Below are positions 16,031 through 22,168 of a stretch of DNA of 32,411 bases, in pieces. The notes beneath the pieces are model-generated. The model saw only the letters and a program-made list of their open reading frames with translations. It was not told the DNA's origin and ran no database searches. The stretch is from positions 833,391-865,801 of the forward strand of contig MKVW01000003.1 in the NCBI GenBank assembly GCA_001898965.1, written 5' to 3'. The DNA is from Rhizobiales bacterium 62-17 (lineage in GTDB: Bacteria > Pseudomonadota > Alphaproteobacteria > Rhizobiales > Beijerinckiaceae). Each line of letters opens with the position of its first letter. The first letter of the stretch is position 1. Made by a program: the position numbers and the translations under genes.

Positions 16031-16327
16031 GGGCGCGCAGCGCATTCCCTTTTTCCCCGACCTGCCGACCTTCAAGGAACTCGGCTACGACGATGTCGAG
16101 TTCTACATCTGGGCCGGATTGTTCGCACCGAACGGCCTGCCCGCCGCCGTCACGCGCAAGCTCGAAGACGCGATGAAACGACGATGGCGGATCCCGCGAT
16201 CCAGCATATATTCGAGAAGGCGGGAAGCCCGCCGGCCTATCAAGATGCCGTCGCCTTCAAAGCCTTCGTCGAAGCCGACAGCGCCCGGCTGATCGCTGCG
16301 ACCCGCAAGATCGGCAAGGTGGAGTGA
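16031..16327 (+). pseudogene. Truncated, frameshifted copy of the 11829 Bug gene
   Basis: Positions 16031-16327 match the 3' end of the Bug gene at 12515-12812 at roughly 94% by my hand count (about 18 differences including one deletion). The first 70% of the gene is absent. One A is missing in the A-run at about 16175-16177, shifting the frame just after 'RKLEDAMK'. If restored, the copy would read through '...AATRKIGKVE' to TGA. Most differences are silent or conservative, so the source was probably a functional paralogue rather than a fresh copy. No start codon or RBS. The 57 bp between it and the AAHS MFS stop match nothing I recognise. Confidence 0.9.
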
Positions 16328-16395
16328 GCCGGCCAGAAGAGTGACCCAAAATTCGAGATACAATCCTCGTCTGTAGTCCTCCAAGAAAGTCTTAC

Positions 16396-16941
16396 ATGAC
16401 GGCCCAAGCATCCGAAGTCTTTCTTGCCGATGGCCAGAAGTGCCTCCTCTATTCCGAGCCGTTGAGAACGCTCCTCGAGCGCCACAAGCTCTCTATCAAA
16501 AATCCCTATGTGAAATCGACCGCCAACTATCGAGGATATACGGGAACCTGGGAAATTCGTTCGGGAGACCTCTATCTCGTCGATGTGACTTGGACCCATT
16601 TAAACAAAGACCCACGAGGAGGACGTCGCGATACTGAGCTTCCAATTTCGAGCGAAGCTCAGCAGGTATTGTTCGCAGCGGCATCGGCCACCGGCTTTCC
16701 TGTCCACGCAAGCTGGTTTAGCGGTCGCCTCATGATCGGATATGGCGAGTGCAGGAGCCGTGGAATGGGTGGCGTCACCTGGCTGGGCTGGCATGACAAA
16801 ATGCGTGAAGTACGCATCAGAAAAGGACGGGTTGCTCGAGATCGCCTTGTTTTATTCAAATCGTATGAGGAATGGTGCGAGCGCTTCCATCCAGACTCAT
16901 TCTGGGCATTCATGCGGGGTCTGTGGAAGTACCGCGGATAG
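16396..16941 (+). CDS. Hypothetical protein, 181 aa
   Basis: No family I can name. The protein begins 'MTAQASEVFLADGQKCLLYSEPLRTLLERH' and contains 'ANYRGYTGTWEIRSGDLYLVDVTW', a pattern I vaguely recall from small soluble proteins of unknown function in many bacteria. A central 'GYGECRSRGMGGVTWLGWHDKMREVRIRKGRV' leads into a C-terminal 'SYEEWCERFHPDSFWAFM'. No signal peptide or membrane helix, so probably cytoplasmic, mixed alpha/beta and rich in Trp and Tyr. The RBS is weak (AAGAAAG). It looks less GC-rich than its neighbours and is flanked by Bug-gene debris on both sides, suggesting a recombination-prone spot. The long, well-composed frame makes it likely real. Confidence 0.65.
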   Translation: MTAQASEVFLADGQKCLLYSEPLRTLLERHKLSIKNPYVKSTANYRGYTGTWEIRSGDLYLVDVTWTHLNKDPRGGRRDTELPISSEAQQVLFAAASATGFPVHASWFSGRLMIGYGECRSRGMGGVTWLGWHDKMREVRIRKGRVARDRLVLFKSYEEWCERFHPDSFWAFMRGLWKYRG

Positions 16942-17028
16942 TGAGACAGCGCGCCTGTGAGCGGCTGCGAGCGAAAGGAAATCCCGGTTTCGTTTCCGGC
17001 CTATCCGCCGCTATCACGCCCAAACTCA

Positions 17029-17068
17029 ATCGCTGGTCGCTGCCACCCGCAAGATTGACAAGTTATAG
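17029..17068 (+). pseudogene. Possible remnant of another Bug gene 3' end
   Basis: The last 12 codons before TAG at 17066-17068 read S-L-V-A-A-T-R-K-I-D-K-L. This parallels the Bug C-terminus R-L-I-A-A-T-K-K-I-G-K-V-E of the gene ending at 12812 and especially the copy at 16031 (A-A-T-R-K-I-G-K). Upstream, similarity fades to short nucleotide matches, such as 'CCGGCCTATC'. It is short enough to be chance; taken with the nearby pseudogene it suggests an older decayed copy. Confidence 0.35.
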
Positions 17069-17145
17069 CGCCGGTCCGATCCGATCTGCGCCGGGATTGG
17101 TTCCGGCGTCCCGTCAGTGCGTTAGCCATCGCGATTGGGCGACAC

Positions 17146-17174
17146 TTGACGAGAACCCTACTAGTAGGTAGATA
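17146..17174 (+). promoter_or_regulatory. Promoter of the tetR gene with operator inside the spacer
   Basis: TTGACG (17146-17151) and TAGATA (17169-17174) are 17 bp apart. The whole 12-bp palindrome CCTACTAGTAGG (17157-17168) fills most of the spacer, so a bound repressor would block RNA polymerase. Transcription would begin at about 17181, practically at the ATG (17182), suggesting a leaderless message. Confidence 0.65.
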
Positions 17175-17181
17175 AAGAGCG

Positions 17182-17769
17182 ATGAGCAACCTTTCGACCA
17201 CCTCCGACGACATTCTGCGTTGCGCCCGCTCCCTGATCATCGCGGGCGGGTACAATGGGTTTAGCTACGCGGACATTTCCCAGGTCGTGGGCATCCGCAA
17301 AGCCAGCATTCACCACCACTTCCCCAGCAAGGCCGAGCTGGTCCGAACCCTCGTGGCGCGCTATCGCGAGGAAGCCGAGGTGGGGATCGCCGAGCTGGAA
17401 CGCCATCATCCCGAACCGGTGGATCAGCTTCGCGCTTACACCGGCTTCTGGCGCGATTGCATCGCCGACGGGTCCGTCACTTTTTGCGTTTGCGCCTTGC
17501 TGGCGAGCGAAATACCGGCACTCCCGCCCGAAATCGCCTTGGAAGTCAGGGCTTATTTTCGGGCGCTTTCCGCCTGGCTCACCTCCGTCATGGAACGAGG
17601 CGCAAAACAGGGCACTCTTGCTCTGTCCGGCACCGCGCGATCCGAGGCGGAGAGCTTCATGGCAACAGTGCACGGCGCCATGCTCTCGGCCCGCGCTTAT
17701 GGCGACCCCAAAATCTTCGACGCCGTCACTCATCCCCTTATCGAAAGGCTTGCCGTGGTTCGCCAGTGA
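17182..17769 (+). CDS. TetR/AcrR-family transcriptional regulator
   Basis: 195 residues. The N-terminal HTH is 'DILRCARSLIIAGGYNGFSYADISQVVGIRKASIHHHFPSKAELVRTLVARY' (about 9-60), with the TetR recognition helix 'KASIHHHF'. The C-terminal ligand domain is helical, with three Cys in 'TFCVCALLASEIPALPPEIA' plus Cys in 'FWRDCIADG', which may matter for redox or electrophile sensing. A convincing promoter with an operator in its spacer lies directly upstream, and a similar palindrome precedes the membrane protein gene 138 bp downstream. Autorepression and repression of that gene are the simple reading. No clear RBS. Confidence 0.92.
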   Translation: MSNLSTTSDDILRCARSLIIAGGYNGFSYADISQVVGIRKASIHHHFPSKAELVRTLVARYREEAEVGIAELERHHPEPVDQLRAYTGFWRDCIADGSVTFCVCALLASEIPALPPEIALEVRAYFRALSAWLTSVMERGAKQGTLALSGTARSEAESFMATVHGAMLSARAYGDPKIFDAVTHPLIERLAVVRQ

Positions 17770-17884
17770 ACGGACCGTCCAGAGACATCCATTTGACCGC
17801 AAAGCCCACCGTCTAACGGTATTTTGATACCTGCATCATGAGCTTCAGCGGTGAAATCGCTCCGAAACTTCCCTGCTTAACCTA

Positions 17885-17896
17885 CCAACTAGTTGA
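17885..17896. promoter_or_regulatory. Second candidate TetR operator
   Basis: CCAACTAGTTGA shares the ACTAGT core and 9 of 12 positions with the site at 17157-17168 (CCTACTAGTAGG); its central 10 bases CAACTAGTTG are a perfect palindrome. It overlaps the GAAAGG ribosome site of the gene starting at 17908. A TATACT at 17902-17907 is a possible -10, but no good -35 is seen. Confidence 0.55.
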
Positions 17897-17907
17897 AAGG
17901 CTATACT

Positions 17908-18492
17908 ATGACCGACACTGCTATCGATGTTGCCCCCGCCGGCCAGGCGCGGAGCCTCAAACTCTATTATTTCATCCGCGCGGGGTTTTCGGCCGTTTGG
18001 GTGGCCGCGGCCTTCACGGTGGGGCAGCATTCGCCGGCGGTCGCGAATATCCTGCTTATCGCCTACCCCGCCTGGGATGCCGTGGCGAACTTCGTCGATG
18101 CGGCACGCAGCGGCGGGTTAGGTAAAAATCGGACGCAGACCGTCAATGTTGTCGTGAGCGCTATAACGACGCTCGCCGTCATCCTGGCGCTCCAGCTGAG
18201 CATGAACTGGGTGCTCGCGGTGTTCGGCGCTTGGGCCATCCTCTCGGGCCTGCTGCAGCTTGGCACCGCCGTGCGGCGCTGGAAGAGTGTTGGCGGGCAA
18301 TGGGCGATGATCCTGAGCGGCGCTCAGTCGGCTTTGGCCGGTGGCTTTTTCATTTCTCAGGCCCGCATGCCGGCGCCGCCGTCCATCGCCAACGTCGCTG
18401 GCTATGCCGCGGTCGGCGCCGTTTATTTCCTGATCTCGGCCGCCTGGCTGTTCGTGAACGACCGGCGCCGCGAAGTGGCCCGGTCGTCCTAG
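17908..18492 (+). CDS. DUF308/HdeD-like six-helix membrane protein
   Basis: The ATG at 17908 has GAAAGG 7 nt upstream; 194 residues. After a short hydrophilic N-terminus there are about six hydrophobic segments: 'FIRAGFSAVWVAAAFTVG', 'VANILLIAYPAWDAVANFV', 'VNVVVSAITTLAVILAL', 'WVLAVFGAWAILSGLLQLG', 'WAMILSGAQSALAGGFFI' and 'VAGYAAVGAVYFLISAAWLFV'. The 'GAWAILSGLLQLGTAVRRWKSVGGQWAMILSG' stretch resembles the helix-loop-helix repeat of HdeD/DUF308 proteins. HdeD is an acid-stress membrane protein in E. coli, but the function of this relative is unknown. Control by the upstream TetR regulator is likely from the shared palindrome. Confidence 0.75.
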   Translation: MTDTAIDVAPAGQARSLKLYYFIRAGFSAVWVAAAFTVGQHSPAVANILLIAYPAWDAVANFVDAARSGGLGKNRTQTVNVVVSAITTLAVILALQLSMNWVLAVFGAWAILSGLLQLGTAVRRWKSVGGQWAMILSGAQSALAGGFFISQARMPAPPSIANVAGYAAVGAVYFLISAAWLFVNDRRREVARSS

Positions 18493-18535
18493 GGCGACGG
18501 CTGTCCCGGTGGCGTGGAACCGGAGGCGGTCCGAG

Positions 18536-19243
18536 CTACGCCGGCAGGACGACCACTTTCGTCTTGACCGGCGTTTGCGCGTAGAGGTGTAGCATGTCCT
18601 GGCTGAGGAGGCCGACACAGCCGCTTGTAATGCCTGAGCCAATCGATTCAACATCGCTGCTGGCGTAGATGGTGTAGAGCGTGTAACGGCCGTTCTGGTA
18701 GAGATAGAGCGTGCGCGCACCAAGCGGATTGTCGAGACCGCCCGGCATGCCTCGGGCGTATTTCGCCGCCTCGGGCTGGCGCTTGATCATTTCCTTGGGC
18801 GGTGTCCAGATCGCCCATTCGCCCTTGCGCCCGACATAGGCGTCACCGCTCCAGCGGAAGCCATCGCGGCCGACGTTGGCGCCATAGCGGGTGGCGTTGC
18901 CATCGCCCTCGATGCGGTAGACATGATAGTTGCCGGGATCGACGATAATAGTACCGGGCGCTTCCTTGCTGTCGTAGCGCACCTTCCGACGATAGTATTT
19001 CGGATCGAGCTTGCTGATATCGGTCGCGGGGATCGGGAACTTTTCCTCGGGCACCGGCCCGTAGAGCGCCGTCGCCTCGGCGAAACTCATGCCATCGGTT
19101 GTCGCGCAGCCGGCAAGTCCAAGCGCACCAAGACCGGCGGCCGAGCCGGCCAGAAACGACCGGCGGTTGAGAAGCGCCAACTGACGCCCAAGCGGAGTAC
19201 CCTGGTTTCCTTTGCCAGCAGAGGCAATGCCATCGTCGATCAT
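18536..19243 (-). CDS. L,D-transpeptidase (YkuD)-fold lipoprotein with altered active site
   Basis: The start ATG at 19243 (235 residues) is chosen because it gives a sensible export signal. RR at 27-28 in 'NRRSFLAGSAAGLGALGLAGC' looks like a Tat motif followed by lipobox LAGC, lipidated Cys46. The open frame extends upstream without signal character. The YkuD domain includes 'GTIIVDPGNYHVYRIEGDGNATRYGANVGRDGF', 'KGEWAIWTPP' and 'GMPGGLDNPLGARTLYLYQNG'. The catalytic Cys is Cys209 in 'GITSGCVGL'. The usual I-H-G with its His is replaced by I-Y-A (Tyr193), and the Arg of SGC-x-R is Gly211. It may therefore be non-catalytic or use another mechanism. Neither candidate start has a strong RBS. Convergent with the DUF308 gene. 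Confidence 0.85.
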   Translation of the reverse strand: MIDDGIASAGKGNQGTPLGRQLALLNRRSFLAGSAAGLGALGLAGCATTDGMSFAEATALYGPVPEEKFPIPATDISKLDPKYYRRKVRYDSKEAPGTIIVDPGNYHVYRIEGDGNATRYGANVGRDGFRWSGDAYVGRKGEWAIWTPPKEMIKRQPEAAKYARGMPGGLDNPLGARTLYLYQNGRYTLYTIYASSDVESIGSGITSGCVGLLSQDMLHLYAQTPVKTKVVVLPA

Positions 19244-19436
19244 GATAAACTCGCAGAAACGCCTGACTAAGCTGAGATTGCCGTCACACGGGTCTAATGG
19301 CAAGGCCAGCAGGAACATGCTCGCATGCAGGTCTTATCAGACTATTATTGAACAAGCCGATTAGGCTAATCCCGCAAGCTATTGAAATTATTGATACGCC
19401 AAGCGAACACGCACCCATTCCGCGAGAGCGGTGAGT

Positions 19437-20615
19437 CTAGTCCACGATCGTCGTGGCCCCGGTGCTGGCATCATACCCATAGATCCAATCGACGCTGATC
19501 GGCGGGGGCGCGACCGGCTTCCGGTTGTTGTTAAATTGATCGCGGGCCTGCAGCTGGACCTTTTTGCCTCTTGGCTGGCGCTCACGATCATATGCCAGCA
19601 GTCCGGCGTCTGGATCGTCCTTGTGCTCGGACAAGATCCTCGCCAGAGCCAGACCATCCTCCATCGACTGGGCGGCCCCCTGAGCGAGGGTGGGCATCAT
19701 AGGATGAGCGGCATCTCCGAGAAGACCAACCCTGCCATTTACCCAGGTCTCCAGTGGCTCTCGATCATAAATGCCCCAGCGATAGCAGCTCTCTATCTTC
19801 CGGAACATATCGAGCAAGGCATCATTCCAGCCGGCATAAGCTTCGAGCATCTCGTCGACGCTCGACGGAACCGACCACGACTCCTCGGCCCATTCCTCCG
19901 AGACACGTCCGGCAAAGATGTTCATGTATTTACCGCCGCGGACTGGATAGCAAATGACGTGGCCGGTCGGGCCAATCCAGCCAATATAATCCTTGGTGTG
20001 CAGCTCTACCGACCGATTTGGTCCGACTTGAGAAGGCGCATCTTCCATCGGCACCGCTGCGCGCCAGCAGATCTGATTTGTAAAACGTGCCGTGCTTTCG
20101 CCAAAAACCACCTTCCGCACGGACGAGTGAATACCATCGGCTCCGATAACGACGTCTGCTTCGATCTGCGTTCCGTCGGCAAAAATAGCGCTCGCGCCCT
20201 CTTTGGTATTGGCAACGCTGACACAGCTTTTGCTCAGATGGATTGCGTCAGACGGCACCTTGCCGATCAGAGCCTCGTGAAGATCCGGACGATGAGCCAT
20301 CATGTAGGGCGCGCCGAACCGTCGCTCCATCAGCCCGTCCCACGGATTTCGAAAGCGAAGATCAGCCGTGTCCCATGTGAGCGAAACCATCGAGGACGGT
20401 TCGACGGCGAAGCTCTTCAACTCATCGAGAATACCAATTGCGCGCGCAACTTTAACGGCGTTGGGACCAAGCTGGAGACCAAATCCCACTTCACCAAGGT
20501 TTGCTGCCCGCTCGTAGATGGACACTTCAAACCCACGCTGATGAAGAGCTGCGGCGGCCGTCATGCCACCAATCCCGCCACCAATGACAGCAATACGCTT
20601 CGCACGATTTCCCAA
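19437..20615 (-). CDS. FAD-dependent aromatic monooxygenase (NicC / salicylate hydroxylase-like)
   Basis: 392 residues. The start is TTG at 20615, supported by GGGAGG 5 nt upstream and by the immediate FAD site. Class A flavoprotein hydroxylase motifs: 'RIAVIGGGIGGMTAAAALHQRGFEVSIYERA' (GGGIGG at 12-17, FAD ADP), 'VVIGADGIHSSVR' (DG motif, FAD and NAD(P)H) and 'GRVGLLGDAAHPMMPTLAQGAAQSMEDGLALARIL' (GD motif). Such enzymes hydroxylate or decarboxylatively hydroxylate salicylate, 6-hydroxynicotinate or similar acids; overall similarity seems closest to that branch, but substrate is unproven. Divergent from a Bug gene with 119 bp between, suggesting joint control of uptake and first oxidation. 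Confidence 0.88.
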   Translation of the reverse strand: MGNRAKRIAVIGGGIGGMTAAAALHQRGFEVSIYERAANLGEVGFGLQLGPNAVKVARAIGILDELKSFAVEPSSMVSLTWDTADLRFRNPWDGLMERRFGAPYMMAHRPDLHEALIGKVPSDAIHLSKSCVSVANTKEGASAIFADGTQIEADVVIGADGIHSSVRKVVFGESTARFTNQICWRAAVPMEDAPSQVGPNRSVELHTKDYIGWIGPTGHVICYPVRGGKYMNIFAGRVSEEWAEESWSVPSSVDEMLEAYAGWNDALLDMFRKIESCYRWGIYDREPLETWVNGRVGLLGDAAHPMMPTLAQGAAQSMEDGLALARILSEHKDDPDAGLLAYDRERQPRGKKVQLQARDQFNNNRKPVAPPPISVDWIYGYDASTGATTIVD

Positions 20616-20734
20616 TACGACCTCCCTGTGACGTCCTTTGTTGCTTAGTAAAATAAGACATCATCGGATGAAATTTGACAACGTTGAGTGCAGTTGCCAG
20701 TTTCTCGACAACAACAAAATTCGGGGAGACGCTC

Positions 20735-21718
20735 GTGGGCTTGCGGCGCTGGCTAATCACTTCAATTTCTTGCGCACTGCTGTTTGGGCTTGAGACGATT
20801 GCGCCAACTCAGGCCGCGGAATTCAAGCCGAACGGGCCCGTGACCATTGTCGCACCATTTGCTGCCGGCGGAACCGTCGATCAGGTTGCGCGTGAACTCG
20901 GACGAGGCCTGGAAACGGTTTGGGGCGTGCCCGTGCTGATCGAAAACAAGCCAGGCGCCGGCAACATCCTTGCCGCCTCAGCCATCGCGCAGTCCAAGCC
21001 GAACGGTCAAAGGCTGTTGCTGGCCTCGACATCTATTTCGGTCAATCCAAGCGTATATAAGTCGTTGCCTTATGACACCGACAAGGATCTGTCCGCAGTC
21101 AGTTATCTCGCGGCCTCGCCGAACGTCCTCGTGGTGCGGCCGAAAATGAACATCAAGACACTCAGAGAGCTGCTTGATCGAGCCAAAACAAGCAATCCAC
21201 CGTTGCAATATGCTTCTGTCGGCAAGGGCAGCGCACATCACTTCTGTATGGAGCTTCTGCAAATCGAGGCCAACGTGAAGTTGACGCATATACCTTACAA
21301 GGGTGTGTCGCCCGCATTGGCTGCTGTGCTGGGCGATGAAATCGGAATTTACTGCAGTGACATACTGGGCGCGATGGAGCCAATCAAAAGAGGTCAACTG
21401 ATCCCCTTGGCTGTGACGAGCAATACAAGAGTGAGCGTCTTGCCCGACGTTCCGACAATGGCGGAAGCTGGCCTGCCGAATTACAACAACTCGGGATATC
21501 TAGGGATCATGGCTCCGGGCGAGACACCGCGGAACATTCGCGAAGCCATCAATCATGACATCCAAGTGGTCATCAAGGAATCCGCCTTCCAGAAACGCTT
21601 CGCCGATCTTGGTTACGATATGGTGGGCGGCACCGCCGACGAATTCGCCAGCTTCATCAAGCGGGATATCGCTCGCTACCGCGAGATCGTAAAGACAGCG
21701 AACATCGACGAAGAATAG
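20735..21718 (+). CDS. Bug/TctC-type periplasmic solute-binding protein
   Basis: The start GTG at 20735 follows GGGGAG (20723-20728) and directly precedes a signal peptide (MGLRRWLITSISCALLFGLE, cleavage near 'TQAA'); an upstream TTG 60 bp earlier has neither. 327 residues. Bug motifs: 'GPVTIVAPFAAGGTVDQVARELGRGLETVWG', 'VLIENKPGAGNILAASAIAQSKPNGQRLLLAS', 'LQYASVGKGSAHHFCMELLQIEANVKLTHIPYKGVSPALAAVLGDEI' and 'LPDVPTMAEAGLPNYNNSGYLGIMAP'. Likely binds the aromatic or carboxylate substrate of the divergent monooxygenase. No TctA/B nearby. A terminator hairpin follows. Confidence 0.93.
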   Translation: MGLRRWLITSISCALLFGLETIAPTQAAEFKPNGPVTIVAPFAAGGTVDQVARELGRGLETVWGVPVLIENKPGAGNILAASAIAQSKPNGQRLLLASTSISVNPSVYKSLPYDTDKDLSAVSYLAASPNVLVVRPKMNIKTLRELLDRAKTSNPPLQYASVGKGSAHHFCMELLQIEANVKLTHIPYKGVSPALAAVLGDEIGIYCSDILGAMEPIKRGQLIPLAVTSNTRVSVLPDVPTMAEAGLPNYNNSGYLGIMAPGETPRNIREAINHDIQVVIKESAFQKRFADLGYDMVGGTADEFASFIKRDIARYREIVKTANIDEE

Positions 21719-21746
21719 TTCCGATCATCGGCTGGGAGCTAGGATT

Positions 21747-21786
21747 GCCGACGCTTCATTGGACGCGTTCCAGCTGTCGGCTTTTT
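21747..21786 (+). terminator. Intrinsic terminator after the third Bug gene
   Basis: GCCGAC-GCT pairs with AGC-T-GTCGGC (9 bp with one bulged T, 16-nt loop) and runs into five T's (21782-21786). It lies 29 bp beyond the Bug stop at 21718. Confidence 0.6.
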
Positions 21787-21897
21787 GCAGGCCCCAGAAC
21801 GCGGGCGGGAAAAACCGTATTGCTCGCCGATACCAGGCACCCAACTAAAGGGGCCGAGGCGGATTGTCGGACGAAATTACTAAGCATTTGACTTGAT

Positions 21898-21973
21898 TGG
21901 CGCGCCCAAGGGGAATCGAACCCCTGTTTTCGCCGTGAAAGGGCGACGTCCTAGACCGCTAGACGATGGGCGC
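21898..21973 (-). tRNA. tRNA-Glu (anticodon UUC)
   Basis: Read on the minus strand, the gene begins GCGCCCA and ends TGGCGC-like with acceptor partner TGGGCGC, discriminator G and an encoded CCA (21900-21898); 76 nt. The anticodon stem TCGCC/GGCGA encloses loop CTTTCAC, giving anticodon TTC. The T arm is GGGGT-TCGATTC-CCCCT-like, ending in the family-typical TTCGATTCCCC. All arms close, so the gene looks functional. Confidence 0.97.
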
Positions 21974-22168
21974 GGGGATCGCGGGAAATGGAGACGCCAA
22001 CAGCGTTTCCGCAAGAGGTCTCGCGAACCGCCGCCGGTATAGTCACAGCCCCTGCCCGATGCAAGCCATAGACGACGTTTTGCTGGCGATTTTCCTAGAG
22101 TTTTTGCCGCGTCGCCACGACGGCGGCGGTTGCGCGGCATTTTGAACGTAAATCGCGGATTTTCGCGG

